In this document: positions 50,785 through 60,800 of the stretch, piece by piece | Layout: the number at the start of each line of letters is the position of its first letter | How positions within the stretch are numbered: position 1 is the first letter of the stretch | Origin: Candidatus Altarchaeales archaeon | GTDB lineage: Archaea; Altiarchaeota; Altiarchaeia; IMC4; SCGC-AAA252-I15 | NCBI GenBank assembly: GCA_014727915.1 | Contig: WJMO01000005.1 | Location: forward strand, 186,001 to 250,000 | Direction of reading: 5' to 3' | Length of the DNA stretch: 64,000 bases | The notes under the pieces: generated by a model | Told to the model about the DNA's origin: nothing | Database searches by the model: none | Seen by the model: only the letters and a program-made list of their open reading frames with translations | Made by a program: the position numbers and the translations under genes

Positions 50785-51879
50785 ATGCAGTACCATTCCG
50801 TCGTTGAGGGATCCACACGCCTTAAAGTCCCGGTTGGTGGTGGCGTAACCAAGCGGGAGGAGGTGTTCTACAACCCTCATATGGCATTGAACCGGGACCT
50901 TACGGTCGCATTGTGCAAACGCCTTAATCCCGGGTCTTTCCTGGATCTGATGGCTGGAACCGGCGCGAGAGGGTTGAGAGTCGCATGCGAGTCTGGCGTG
51001 GATGTCACATTGAACGATCTGAACCCTCGCGCGGTTGATTTGATAGGCGAGAACGCCCGCTCGAACGGTTTGGATGTGTCTGTGGAGAATATTGAGGCCC
51101 GGAGGATCCTAGCTGATAGGATGTTCGACTACGTTGACGTCGACCCGTTCGGGACGCCAGTGGAATTCGTCGAATCTGCAGTATCCTCCGTTAGGCGGGG
51201 AGGCGTCCTCGGCGTTTGCGCTACGGACACAAGCGCACTGTGCGGCTCCTATCCAAGGGCTTGCATGCGCAAATACGACGCCACCCCCTTGAGGTGCGAC
51301 TGCTATGATGAGATAGGCCTCCGCATACTGGTCGGTTTCATAGCCAGGACTGCGATGAGGCAGGGCAGGGGTGTGGAGCCCCTCCTCTCACATTCGACGA
51401 GACATTACATCCGCTGCCAGGTTAGGGTCGTGGGCAGGCCGTCGCAGACCCTGAAGAACCTATCCTACCTACAGTATTGTTTCAACTGTTTGTGGAGGGG
51501 CTACAGGCGGCTCGAGGAGATACGGCCTCTGTGCGAATGCGGCGGTGAACTGAGGGTTGCAGGCCCTTTGTGGTCTGGGAGATGCTCTGACCAGCAGACG
51601 TGCAATGTCTTGGCCGACGAGATACTTTCGGGAAACTATGGGTGCAGGAGCGAGGCATCACGGCTTTTGGAACTGCTGGCTGGGGAGCAGACCCTAAACC
51701 TGCCCTACTATGACCTCCATAAGCTTTGCAGCAGAAATTCTGTTTCAGCCCCTCCCATGAAATCGGCCTCGAAAGAGGCTGAGTCTCTGGGTTTCATGTT
51801 CCTGCGTGTGCACTTCAACAGCACGGGGTTCAAGACTGACATGCCAATAGGGCAGTTGGGAGAGCTTATTAGGGGCTAG
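50785..51879 (+). CDS. trm1: tRNA (guanine26-N2)-dimethyltransferase
   Basis: The product has 364 residues. N-terminal EEVFYNPHMALNRDL, SAM motif I in FLDLMAGTGARGLRVA (near 52-67), and YVDVDPFGTPVEFV near 113-126 identify Trm1. The C-terminal region has CNDL-type Cys motifs (CFNCLWRGYRRL and CECGGELRVAGPLWSG) that hold a zinc. It dimethylates G26 of tRNA. A TTATATAACACG stretch lies about 25-35 nt upstream. Confidence 0.95.
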   Translation: MQYHSVVEGSTRLKVPVGGGVTKREEVFYNPHMALNRDLTVALCKRLNPGSFLDLMAGTGARGLRVACESGVDVTLNDLNPRAVDLIGENARSNGLDVSVENIEARRILADRMFDYVDVDPFGTPVEFVESAVSSVRRGGVLGVCATDTSALCGSYPRACMRKYDATPLRCDCYDEIGLRILVGFIARTAMRQGRGVEPLLSHSTRHYIRCQVRVVGRPSQTLKNLSYLQYCFNCLWRGYRRLEEIRPLCECGGELRVAGPLWSGRCSDQQTCNVLADEILSGNYGCRSEASRLLELLAGEQTLNLPYYDLHKLCSRNSVSAPPMKSASKEAESLGFMFLRVHFNSTGFKTDMPIGQLGELIRG

Positions 51880-52754
51880 AACTCATCATGGCAGTTGTCT
51901 CTTATCACTTCCCGGTTTATCTCATCACATAAGCTTCTATCCCCCCTGACGATAGCCATACAGTAGGTTCTATAGTCTCTCTCATCGCATTCGCCGTTGC
52001 AGAGGCTTTCGCTTATCCTGTTGCATGCTTCCTCTGTCCCCTCATCCAGGCCTACCTCATAATAGCATCTGCGCTTGAGCCCCCCTATGCCCACTTTATC
52101 GCACATCAGAAGGTCTGATAGTGCGATCCCCACGTTCATGTAGCAGTAGTCACTAGCGTGTTTGTTCTCTAGTATATCGCAGATCGAGGAGTTCTTCTGG
52201 TTCACTCCCGCGTTCGCAAGGCATATCTGCTTGATGACATCGTCCTTTATGCTGTTGCATTCCTCGGGGCTGGTGGCGTTTGTCTGCTCTGGGATTTTCT
52301 GGCTGGTCAGGTTCGGGTTGGGGTCTACGGTGACCTCGACTGTGTCGAGCACTGTGCTTCCCCGGGAGTGGGTTATGGATGGTATTAGCTTGTACTTCCC
52401 AGGCTCCTGGGGTATGAAGTACAGGACAGATCTTCCTTTCTCGTTCTCATCTATGAGTCCTATCCTGTCTGTCAACTCCTTTACCTTCTCGTCGACCTCT
52501 CCTTCCCCGACGATCATGTGAACGCCCACTATGAAATTGGCGTCTTCAACAGGTTCCCTGTACCTGTTATGGAACTCGCCGACTATTATGAAGCTTTCTC
52601 CCATGAGCGTTCTGTTCTTGTCCAACACCATGGTCGCTGTGACCCCCCTGCTACCCCCGGAGGTCAGTACAAAGAATAGCATTAGCCCGAGGCTGACGAT
52701 GACCAGTATCCGGTAGTCTTTGAGCGAGAACTGTATCTTGTCCGAGGAGGTCAT
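51876..52754 (-). CDS. Membrane-anchored ectodomain with Cys-helix repeats
   Basis: The product has 292 residues. One N-terminal membrane segment (about 14-33) is followed by a beta-rich region (residues 38-145). The last 130 residues hold repeated C-x(11-13)-C units, such as ECNSIKDDVIKQIC, SICDILENKHASDYC, MCDKVGIGGLKRRC and LCDEINREVIRDNC. They alternate with DxxLC or NSSIC starts. Each unit is probably a disulfide-tied helical hairpin. Its partner is unknown. It probably sits on the outer face of the membrane. Confidence 0.75.
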   Translation of the reverse strand: MTSSDKIQFSLKDYRILVIVSLGLMLFFVLTSGGSRGVTATMVLDKNRTLMGESFIIVGEFHNRYREPVEDANFIVGVHMIVGEGEVDEKVKELTDRIGLIDENEKGRSVLYFIPQEPGKYKLIPSITHSRGSTVLDTVEVTVDPNPNLTSQKIPEQTNATSPEECNSIKDDVIKQICLANAGVNQKNSSICDILENKHASDYCYMNVGIALSDLLMCDKVGIGGLKRRCYYEVGLDEGTEEACNRISESLCNGECDERDYRTYCMAIVRGDRSLCDEINREVIRDNCHDEF

Positions 52755-52787
52755 GTAACTTACTTCTTCGAAGAGGCTTAAATAGCG

Positions 52788-53414
52788 TCATATCACCAGT
52801 GGGTGCGCGGGTAGTTCTGTCACGTCCCTTATAGTGTCTGTCACCCCCCATTCACTGAATTCTTCCCTGCTGGTACCCCCGCTTAAAACGCCTATGAATC
52901 CCACGCCCGCTTTGGAGCTGCATTCGGCGTCCACTATGCTGTCGCCCACGTACACGGAATCAGAGGGTTCGAATCCCAGCTCCCTGCAGACCTGCTCTAG
53001 GGATCTGGGGTCTGGCTTGGGGTATTCGAGGTTGTTCTTATGGTATACTGCCTTGAAAAGGCTCAGGTCCAAAGATGCCGCTCTAATGTGGTTGTAGAGC
53101 GTTTCCCTTCCACGGCCTGTCATTATGGCTAGTGTATGCCCCTTTGAGAGCTTCTTCAGGGCTTCCTCCTCTCCTTCGAAGAGGGATGCCTTCTCAGCCC
53201 TTATGTTGTAGTGTCTTGTGAACTCAGCGGGGTCTATGCCCCTCCACAGGGACCTTATCACATCATCCCATGATCTCCCCACATGTCTGTTGAACTCCGC
53301 TCTTGTGACCTTCTCCAAATCCATGGTTTCCATCACATTCTGGAATTCGGCCCATACGCTGCCTATGCTGTCCACCAGAGTCCCGTCGAAGTCGAAGACC
53401 AAAAGTTCTGCCAT
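52788..53414 (-). CDS. HAD-superfamily phosphatase
   Basis: The product has 208 residues. Motif I is FDFDGTLVDS (Asp 8 and Asp 10), motif II is MTGRGR near 98, and motif III/IV are in YPKPDPRSLEQV and YVGDSIVDAECSSKAG (near 155-170). The cap domain is helical, as in phosphoglycolate phosphatase-type members. Substrate is uncertain. It is separate from the Cys-repeat gene by 33 nt. Confidence 0.92.
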   Translation of the reverse strand: MAELLVFDFDGTLVDSIGSVWAEFQNVMETMDLEKVTRAEFNRHVGRSWDDVIRSLWRGIDPAEFTRHYNIRAEKASLFEGEEEALKKLSKGHTLAIMTGRGRETLYNHIRAASLDLSLFKAVYHKNNLEYPKPDPRSLEQVCRELGFEPSDSVYVGDSIVDAECSSKAGVGFIGVLSGGTSREEFSEWGVTDTIRDVTELPAHPLVI

Positions 53415-53452
53415 GACTTAAATATTCGGGTCTAATTTATTAATGGGTCACA

Positions 53453-54352
53453 ATGGCATCCGATCTTATGAGTATGGGTGGCTTAGAGTTCTCCTTGAAC
53501 GCAATAACGGTTCTCGTGTCGTTTGCTGCGGTGGTCTACTGGGTCAAGTTCTTCCGGAGGATAGCATTGTCTGGCAGGCAGGGGATAGGTTGGATATGGA
53601 TATTCGCGTCTGTCCTCATGGTTTTGTTGCTCAACCTCTCTGCGATAGTGATGTTCACGAGCGAGAGCGTGGTCCTGGTGGGTTCTGGAGATACGTTCGT
53701 CGTTGAAGTGACTAAGATGGAGCTGATGAACACTCTGGCCCGGACTATAATAGCCGTTTCAGTCACTTTCGGCGCGTATCTCCTCTATGAGTCAATGGGC
53801 AGCGCCGACGGCATGAAGTACATGTTCAAGCCTGTTCAGTCGCTTGCCGAGGCTAGAAGCAAGGCAGAGCAGAAATTCAGCTTGGAACCCGGTCAGACCT
53901 ACCTTGTCCTGTCAGGCCCTAACGTCACCGATGACGCTGGCGTAGAATGGGATATGTTCGTTGACATGGTCACTCACGGGACCTACGGGTTCGCCATAAC
54001 CCGCACCTATCCCCCTGCCCTAAGGGAGAGATACGGTGTTGTTAAGACGCCCATCCTCTGGCTTACCAAGGACAAGGCATTCAAGGACTGCATACACCCC
54101 ACATCCCTCATCGACTTGAGCCATATGGTGAAGGATTTCATATCCCATGATGGGAAAACGGTAGTGCTCCTCGACGGTCTGGTATACCTTATATCCCACA
54201 ACGACTTCAACGATGTCCTCAAGATAATTCAGGGCTTGAACGATGTTGTGGTGCAGTTTGATTCGCGGATTATAATGCCAATAGACCCTGAGGCGCTGAC
54301 CGAGCGCCAGTTCCACATGCTGAAGACAGAGGCCAAATTGTGGGTGCCCTGA
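53453..54352 (+). CDS. Membrane DUF835 protein A
   Basis: The product has 299 residues. Three N-terminal membrane helices (about 15-37, 47-73 with WIWIFASVLMVLLL, and 92-115) are followed by a DUF835 domain from about 135. YLVLSGPNVTDD, PILWLTKDK and LVYLISHNDFNDVLKIIQG are its conserved stretches. It is a tandem paralogue of the gene at 54402. Membrane DUF835 proteins are probable sensory or signalling components; no output domain is seen. Confidence 0.85.
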   Translation: MASDLMSMGGLEFSLNAITVLVSFAAVVYWVKFFRRIALSGRQGIGWIWIFASVLMVLLLNLSAIVMFTSESVVLVGSGDTFVVEVTKMELMNTLARTIIAVSVTFGAYLLYESMGSADGMKYMFKPVQSLAEARSKAEQKFSLEPGQTYLVLSGPNVTDDAGVEWDMFVDMVTHGTYGFAITRTYPPALRERYGVVKTPILWLTKDKAFKDCIHPTSLIDLSHMVKDFISHDGKTVVLLDGLVYLISHNDFNDVLKIIQGLNDVVVQFDSRIIMPIDPEALTERQFHMLKTEAKLWVP

Positions 54353-54401
54353 TAAAGGCTGGTTTTCTTTAATATTTGATTGCATGTAATATGATTCAAT
54401 A

Positions 54402-55292
54402 ATGGATGTGCTGCCTGGAGACTTTGTGGATTTGCCCTTCACATTGAATGTTTTCACGATAATAGTATCCCTGGCGGCAGTATACTACTGGGTCAAGCTT
54501 TTCAAGAGGATCTCGATTTCCGACCGCCGGGACGAGGGTTGGATGTGGATATTCGCGTCTGTCCTCATGGTCCTGCTGCTGAACGTTTCCACCATGCTCC
54601 TCGTTTCCACCAGCGGCAGAATACCCGTGGACTCCTATCGCGTGTTCGTCGTTGACGTGAAGACGCTGGAGTTCGTGAACGCTTTCAGCCGGACTGTCAT
54701 GGCTTTGTCGATGACTATCGGAGCCTACATGCTCTATAAGTCCATGAGGTCCCGGGGCGATGTGAAGTTCATGTTCTCCCCCGTCGAGCATGTTATGGAG
54801 GACTCCAGCACCTCGGAGCAGAAGTTCGATCTGAAATCGGGGTGCAGCTACCTGGTCAGCGCTGACCAGGAAGATGGTTCGGTGTCCGGCTGGGACCTCT
54901 TTGTCGACCTGGTTACGCACGGCACAATGGGCTTGGTGGTTTCCCGCCACCATCCCCCGGAACTAAGGGATAGATACGGTTTGGTGAAGACGCCGATGGT
55001 ATGGCTGACTCAGGAGAAGGTCGATGACTCCCTTCACCCATCCGACCTGACGGAGCTGAGCCATATAATCAAGGAGTTCATATGGAAGGGCGGTGAGACC
55101 GCGGTCCTGTTGGACGGGATAGAATACCTCGTATTGCACAACAGCTTCGAGGACGTTCTGAAGACCATCCAGGGCGTTGACGATGTCGTGGTGCAGAACA
55201 AGTCATGCTTGATACTGACAATCGATCCCTCTGCGGTCTCCGAGCAGGAATTCCATCTTCTGAAGAGGGAGCTGAACGAGTACATGGCATAG
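54402..55292 (+). CDS. Membrane DUF835 protein B
   Basis: The product has 296 residues with the same layout as its neighbour: three helices (with WMWIFASVLMVLLL) and a DUF835 domain (YLVSADQE, PMVWLTQEK, IEYLVLHNSFEDVLKTIQG). The conserved membrane part argues for recent duplication. A 49-nt gap separates the two. It lies 8 nt upstream of nurA. The repeated genes may form heteromeric sensors. Confidence 0.85.
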   Translation: MDVLPGDFVDLPFTLNVFTIIVSLAAVYYWVKLFKRISISDRRDEGWMWIFASVLMVLLLNVSTMLLVSTSGRIPVDSYRVFVVDVKTLEFVNAFSRTVMALSMTIGAYMLYKSMRSRGDVKFMFSPVEHVMEDSSTSEQKFDLKSGCSYLVSADQEDGSVSGWDLFVDLVTHGTMGLVVSRHHPPELRDRYGLVKTPMVWLTQEKVDDSLHPSDLTELSHIIKEFIWKGGETAVLLDGIEYLVLHNSFEDVLKTIQGVDDVVVQNKSCLILTIDPSAVSEQEFHLLKRELNEYMA

Positions 55293-55300
55293 CCTGAGAC

Positions 55301-56302
55301 ATGAAGCCCTTGAACGCTGACTTCCGAACGGGGTCCGGTATTGATTCGCTCGTTGAGAGCATGTCTTTCACAGAACAGGGGGAATTGGACGTCAGCGAGC
55401 TCAGGAACCGTCTTGAGACTGGCGGTTTCAAGTTCGAGGATTTGAGGGTTACCCCGTCTCCTGGCGCTTCCCTCTTGGCTGTCGACTCGTCCTTTTCGAT
55501 GAGGGAGCTGAGTTACCATGCCATCTGGGCAACTCACGCTGTCGCATTATACGGTGAATACGATGGTGGCGAGAACGATGACATCCTGGTCGGGCATGGT
55601 TCCATCCCCTACGGGAACCTGCTTTACTCCAGCTACCTGGAAGCCGGCGAATTCATTCCCTACAGTGAGGTCGACTCCCGGGGTAATGCGGCTCGCGTGT
55701 CTTTCGAGTTCAGCTCTTTAAAGAGGGCTTATGGTGAGTTGGAGTCCTCAGGCCTGAAACCTGACTTCATACTGGTTGACGGGAGCCTGTACACCAACCT
55801 ACGGAACATAAGGGCCAAGGATGGTGTTTTTCCCGAGTGTGAGGCGGCTCTAAGGTCTTTCGGGGAGGTCCTTGGGATGGAGCGTGTGGTGGGCATGGTG
55901 GAGGACAGCCATGCGACGGACCTTTCGCGCGATTTGGGTTACAACTTCACCAACATGCTGCTGTTCGAGATTGCGCTGGAGCCTGGCGAGTATGTGGTGG
56001 ACGAGAGGGAGGGCATAAGCATATGCTATGTGAAGATGCCCTCCAAGCCGCTTCCATTCTCTGCTGCAGGCTCTTCCAAACCCCTTACTGTGAGGTGGGA
56101 GTTCAACTACCCTGGCTTCAGGGACGACCTTGGTTTGTTGGCTGGGATTTGGATGTCCGAGTCGGACATACTCCACCCTCAGATTTACATGTTGCGGACG
56201 GCCGACTATCTGACCAGGAAGATACGTGTTCAGGGCCTTCTGGAGAGGATCGTATCGGAGAAGGGACTGGGTCTAAAGTACAGGGAGCAGCGGGAGATTT
56301 GA
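55301..56302 (+). CDS. nurA: NurA-domain nuclease
   Basis: The product has 333 residues. NurA motifs: LLAVDSSFSMREL (residues 49-61, catalytic Asp), FILVDGSLYTNL near 151-162, and MVEDSHATDLSRDLG near 204-218. NurA works with HerA in end resection during double-strand break repair. No HerA is in the window. It is 8 nt downstream of the DUF835 pair, so they may share a transcript. Confidence 0.87.
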   Translation: MKPLNADFRTGSGIDSLVESMSFTEQGELDVSELRNRLETGGFKFEDLRVTPSPGASLLAVDSSFSMRELSYHAIWATHAVALYGEYDGGENDDILVGHGSIPYGNLLYSSYLEAGEFIPYSEVDSRGNAARVSFEFSSLKRAYGELESSGLKPDFILVDGSLYTNLRNIRAKDGVFPECEAALRSFGEVLGMERVVGMVEDSHATDLSRDLGYNFTNMLLFEIALEPGEYVVDEREGISICYVKMPSKPLPFSAAGSSKPLTVRWEFNYPGFRDDLGLLAGIWMSESDILHPQIYMLRTADYLTRKIRVQGLLERIVSEKGLGLKYREQREI

Positions 56303-56339
56303 CTATTTTTATTCCCATGGGCTTAATCTCTATTCTACC

Positions 56340-57845
56340 ATGGATGTTACTGTCAGGTTGTATGAGATCGAGACCGGGAAGCCCATTGTGGTCTTGAACG
56401 AGGAGGACATGAAGGACTTGGGCGTTCACATAGGCGACCGTATAAGGATATGCAAGGGCGAGAAATGTTACGTTACTGCGATAATCGACGCTACCACGTC
56501 CATGGTCAATGAGGGGGAGATAGGCATATTCGAGGAGGTCAAGAAGTCCCTCGACCTCAATGCTGGCGATGTCGTTGGCATACAGGCCACTTCCAGGCCA
56601 AAGTCCATCGAGTTCATAAAGAAGAAGCTTCACGGTCAGCACCTGCACGGCCATGAGATCACCACGATAGTCGAGGACATCGTTGAGAACAACCTCTCCG
56701 ACATAGAGTTGACCGCTCTGATGGTGGGCGCCTACATAAACGGATATGACATGGATGAGACTGTGGCTTTGACCCAGGCGATAGTCGAGACCGGCGACCA
56801 GATCGACTTCGGCGAGGAGGTCGTTGACAAGCACTGCATAGGCGGCGTGGCCGGGAACAGGACCACGATGCTCGTTGTTCCCATCATCGCGGCTGCGGGA
56901 CTGACGATGCCGAAGACCAGCTCGCGCGCGATCACTTCCCCTGCCGGCACCGCTGATACGATGGAGGTACTGGCTAAGGTGGAGTTCAAAATCGACGAAC
57001 TGAAGGACATAGTCAACAGGGTGGGTGCGTGCATAGTCTGGGGTGGTTCCGTCAACCTAGCGCCTGCCGATGACAAGATCATACGCGTCGAGTATCCGTT
57101 GTCCATAGACCCGGAGGGCCAGGTGCTGGCGAGCGTGATGGCCAAGAAGAAGAGCGTTGGCTCCGACTATCTGGTTATAGACATCCCAGTAGGCCATGGC
57201 GCCAAGTTGGACGACATGAACGAGGCCAACAGCTTGGCTAGGAAGTTCATAGAGCTGGGCAACAGGTTGGACATCAAGACCAAATGCCTTGTGACCGATG
57301 GCAGCTCTCCGATCGGCAGGGGCATAGGCCCTGCTTTGGAGGCCAGGGATGTGATGATGGCTTTGGATGGCAGGGGCCCCTTGGACCTGGTGAACAAGAG
57401 CATTGACTTGGCTGCCGCGTTGCTGGAGCTGTCTGGCAAGGTACGTAAGGGGAATGGCAGGGCTCTCGCAGAGGAGATACTAAACTCCGGGAAGGCCAGG
57501 GACAAGATGATGGAGATAATCGAGGCTCAGGGCGGTGACCCGAAGATAAGTCCGGAGGACATACCCTTGGGCGATAAGAAGTATGAGATCACATCGGGTG
57601 TGACCGGCAGGGTTCGTTCCATAGACAGCAAGCGGATATCAAAGGTCGCGAGGGCTGCTGGAGCTCCTAAGGACCATGGTGCGGGCATCGACCTCCAAGT
57701 CGGCGTCGGGGACACCGTTGACAAGGGAGGGGTACTTTACACCATATACTCCTCCAGCGAGAACAAGTTGGAGGATGCGATCAAACTGGCCCATGAGGCC
57801 CAGCCCATAAGGGTAGGGGGGGTCATACTCGAAGAGCTGGTCTAG
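56340..57845 (+). CDS. AMP phosphorylase (thymidine phosphorylase-like)
   Basis: The product has 501 residues. An N-terminal 80-residue beta domain is specific to archaeal AMP phosphorylase. Phosphate loop and substrate residues are in KHCIGGVAGNRTT (near 165-177), KTSSRAITSPAGTADTMEVL (near 194-213) and IDIPVGHGAK near 280-289. With R15P isomerase and type III RubisCO it runs the AMP-degrading pathway; those genes are not in the window. The C-terminal domain has the pyrimidine phosphorylase fold. Confidence 0.93.
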   Translation: MDVTVRLYEIETGKPIVVLNEEDMKDLGVHIGDRIRICKGEKCYVTAIIDATTSMVNEGEIGIFEEVKKSLDLNAGDVVGIQATSRPKSIEFIKKKLHGQHLHGHEITTIVEDIVENNLSDIELTALMVGAYINGYDMDETVALTQAIVETGDQIDFGEEVVDKHCIGGVAGNRTTMLVVPIIAAAGLTMPKTSSRAITSPAGTADTMEVLAKVEFKIDELKDIVNRVGACIVWGGSVNLAPADDKIIRVEYPLSIDPEGQVLASVMAKKKSVGSDYLVIDIPVGHGAKLDDMNEANSLARKFIELGNRLDIKTKCLVTDGSSPIGRGIGPALEARDVMMALDGRGPLDLVNKSIDLAAALLELSGKVRKGNGRALAEEILNSGKARDKMMEIIEAQGGDPKISPEDIPLGDKKYEITSGVTGRVRSIDSKRISKVARAAGAPKDHGAGIDLQVGVGDTVDKGGVLYTIYSSSENKLEDAIKLAHEAQPIRVGGVILEELV

Positions 57846-57849
57846 CCTG

Positions 57850-60800
57850 TCATCTTGTTTGCCCTATTTTATCAAGTTCGACTTCGATGTCCTGGTAGCT
57901 TGTGGCGTTGTTGAGTATCCTGTTGGCCTCCTCCTCGGGGAGCTTTTGCCTCAGTTTGATCATCACATTTATCGCCTGGTCCAGCTCCTCTGGCGTCCTG
58001 GTCTTCGCCAGAAGGTCGTTAACGGCGTTCCTCGAGAGTCCGGTCTGGCTTATCCTCTGCATTGCCTCTGCGGTGACGGACATGTCGTCTGTTGTGTTAT
58101 CCTTCCACATTAGCTTGTTTATGACCTGTGTGGACAGGCCTCTGGATCTTAACTCCTCTATGAACTCCTCCTCCCTGCCTGATATCGCAGCCGTTCCGCT
58201 GGAAACCATCTTCTTGAGCTCTGCGTCGCTTTTCTCGCCCCATCTGCCGTTGAATTCATCGTATCTCCTTGATTGTCCCACCGCTGCCGCGATGTCCTTC
58301 TCATTCCACCCGGCATTGTCCATCCTCTCGATCGTGTCCACCGACCTGTCAATATCCTCCCTTATCTCCTCATAACCCTGCTCGTTCTCGCTCACGCCAA
58401 CGTATGTCGGGTCTTCCCGCACCCTGCCCCTGACTTGGCTCCAGGTGTACGCTCCGGCTGCGACTCCCCCCGCCATTGAAAGCATAGAACTCGAGAAGTT
58501 GCTGTACCCTATGGCATGCGGCTCGGTTGAGTAGTAGCCGCTGAGCTTGTTATACTCGTTTGATATGTTATCTGCGTTGTTCGAGGGTGTTACTACTATG
58601 CCAGTCATGGATAGGGGTCCGCTGAACTTCTCTCCACCCTCCAGGTAGGTCATATGGTGAGCGCCCCTGCTGAAGGATGCGAACTCCTCGATGTTCCTCC
58701 CGCTAGTCTCGCCTTCGAATGTGAGCATCCCAGGGTCTATGCCTGGCTTGACAGTGCTCTGGTGCTGTCTCAGGAGTTCAACAGCCCTCTTCTCTGCTTG
58801 GAGCCTGGATGTCAGGCTGGCCTTCAATGCGTCGCTGTCTGTGATCTCCGCGCTGACTGCACATCCACTATCGTCCAATGTGTAATCGCATCCTTCAAGG
58901 GCGTATCCGCTGCGTTGGCTGTTGTATAGGCTGACCAGGTTGGCGGAGGCGGTTTCCGGACTCCCGGCATTTTCCAACGTGCTGTTGACCAGTTCCATCC
59001 TCCCGGTTCTTGCCTGTATGTTCTCGTCCAGGGTCTGGTATTTCAGTGTGGTCATCTGACTCGCGTCGTATCTGCCGTTGCTGCTCTCTACTAGCCACTG
59101 TTTTGAGGATTCTCTCTGCTTCACCTCTCTCACCCTGTCAGCATCCAAGCCAGAGGCCTCTGCTATACTATCGACCTCCGCGTCGGTCACTGCTGCCATG
59201 GCTTCGCTGTCAATTCTCCCGCCTTTGACTAATCGTCCGCCCTCCACCCGGCCCAGCATCCTTATCTCATCCCTTGCGGCCTCTTCATACCTCAGCCCTG
59301 AGAGGCTTTCCTGAACCTTTGGCGCGGCCTCCGACCCGCGTGTGACCCTGATATCCCGGGCTCTCCTCTCTGCTGAGGTGTAGTCCATCGATTTTATGCT
59401 GTCAAGGTCGAACTCCGATGCGTTGGCGACCGGCAGGAAAAGGTGCACCTTCCTCCTCTCGTCGCTGCTGAGCATCCTGTACTCATCCTGGGATATAGAA
59501 CCCCTGAGGTGCTTGGGAACTGCCATGAGGTAGACTTCTTTCATCATGGTCTCGGCATTGGAGGCTGCCGGGCTACCAGGGTTGTCGTCAACGACTTCCT
59601 GAAGGACGTCCATTGCTCTCAAATTCTCTCCCCTGGAAGTTAGCGTGTCCACAGCGTCAAGGGCGTCTTCAGGGCTTCCTTCCTTTATGCTGGTCTCGGC
59701 CCGTCTGACCACCGAGGCGGTCGGTTCCACCGGCTTCTCCGGACGTGTTTCCTCCGCTGCTCTAGACTCCTCTTCTGCCCTGGTGCCTGCAGGTGTCTTC
59801 GCTGCTGCCGGGGGAGCTGAGGGTTTTGGAGTTGCATACCTCCTCAGGAAAGCGTCCGGGCTTCCCCCGTCCTTCACAGCTCCTGTTAGAGGGCCGTCGG
59901 CGGTGCTCCAGTTGTCGTCCTGGGATGACATGAGACTGTCTAAGGCGTCAACCGCGTTATCCGGTTTGGCTCCTTTCTCTCCGGCGACGAACCTGTCGAA
60001 CTCCTGGGCGTTCTGCCGCCCTATGAAGGCGACTCCCACGCCTTCGACTCCCTTCACGTTGCCCGATGTCCGGAGGTTCTCCAGTTTCCTGTTGTTGCCG
60101 ACGTATCTGATCATCTGTTCGGTCTTCTCGTCGGTGCTCATCGGCCTGTCGCCTCGAGCCTGCTGTCTTGTGTCCTTTTCCTCGACTGCGGCCGACATGG
60201 AGGGGACTCCGAGGTTGGGGTCCGTCCAGACAGGCTCCGTTATGCCGCCAGTAGCCTCTATTATCCTGTTAGCCTGGCTGGGGTTCAACCCGTTCATCCT
60301 CTGTAGGAACCGTCTGGCGAATAATCTGGCATCCCTCTCCACCTGCATCGAATAGGCTTTTGCCTTCCTCTCCTCTTCCAGAGCCGCTCTCTCACCCTCC
60401 CTATCAGCCTTCTTGTTGGCCTCTATCCTCTTCTGCTCCCACTTCTTCCATTCACTGTCGCTCGCCTCCTTTTCCCTGCTGTAGCCTTGCATGCCCTCTG
60501 TGAACCTCTGAACTGCCTTCTTCCTGTGCTCTGGGGTTACTGGTGTCCTCCGTTCCTGTTTGGGACGTCCTGCCTCCGCAGCTCCCAACCTGCTGCCTGC
60601 AGGTTTTGGCGGCGGCTCCATTATCCTGCCTCCTCCAGTTGTAGAATGTGATGCGCGTATCCCCGAGGGTGATCCGCCCACTCCGCCTAATCCGCCGGCT
60701 GGCGATCCTCCCGGTCCCCCAGCACGCTCAGCCTTGGCTCCGAAGCCTCCACGCCTCCCCGGATGTCGCATGTCCACATGCCCTGGCATGGCATCCGCTT

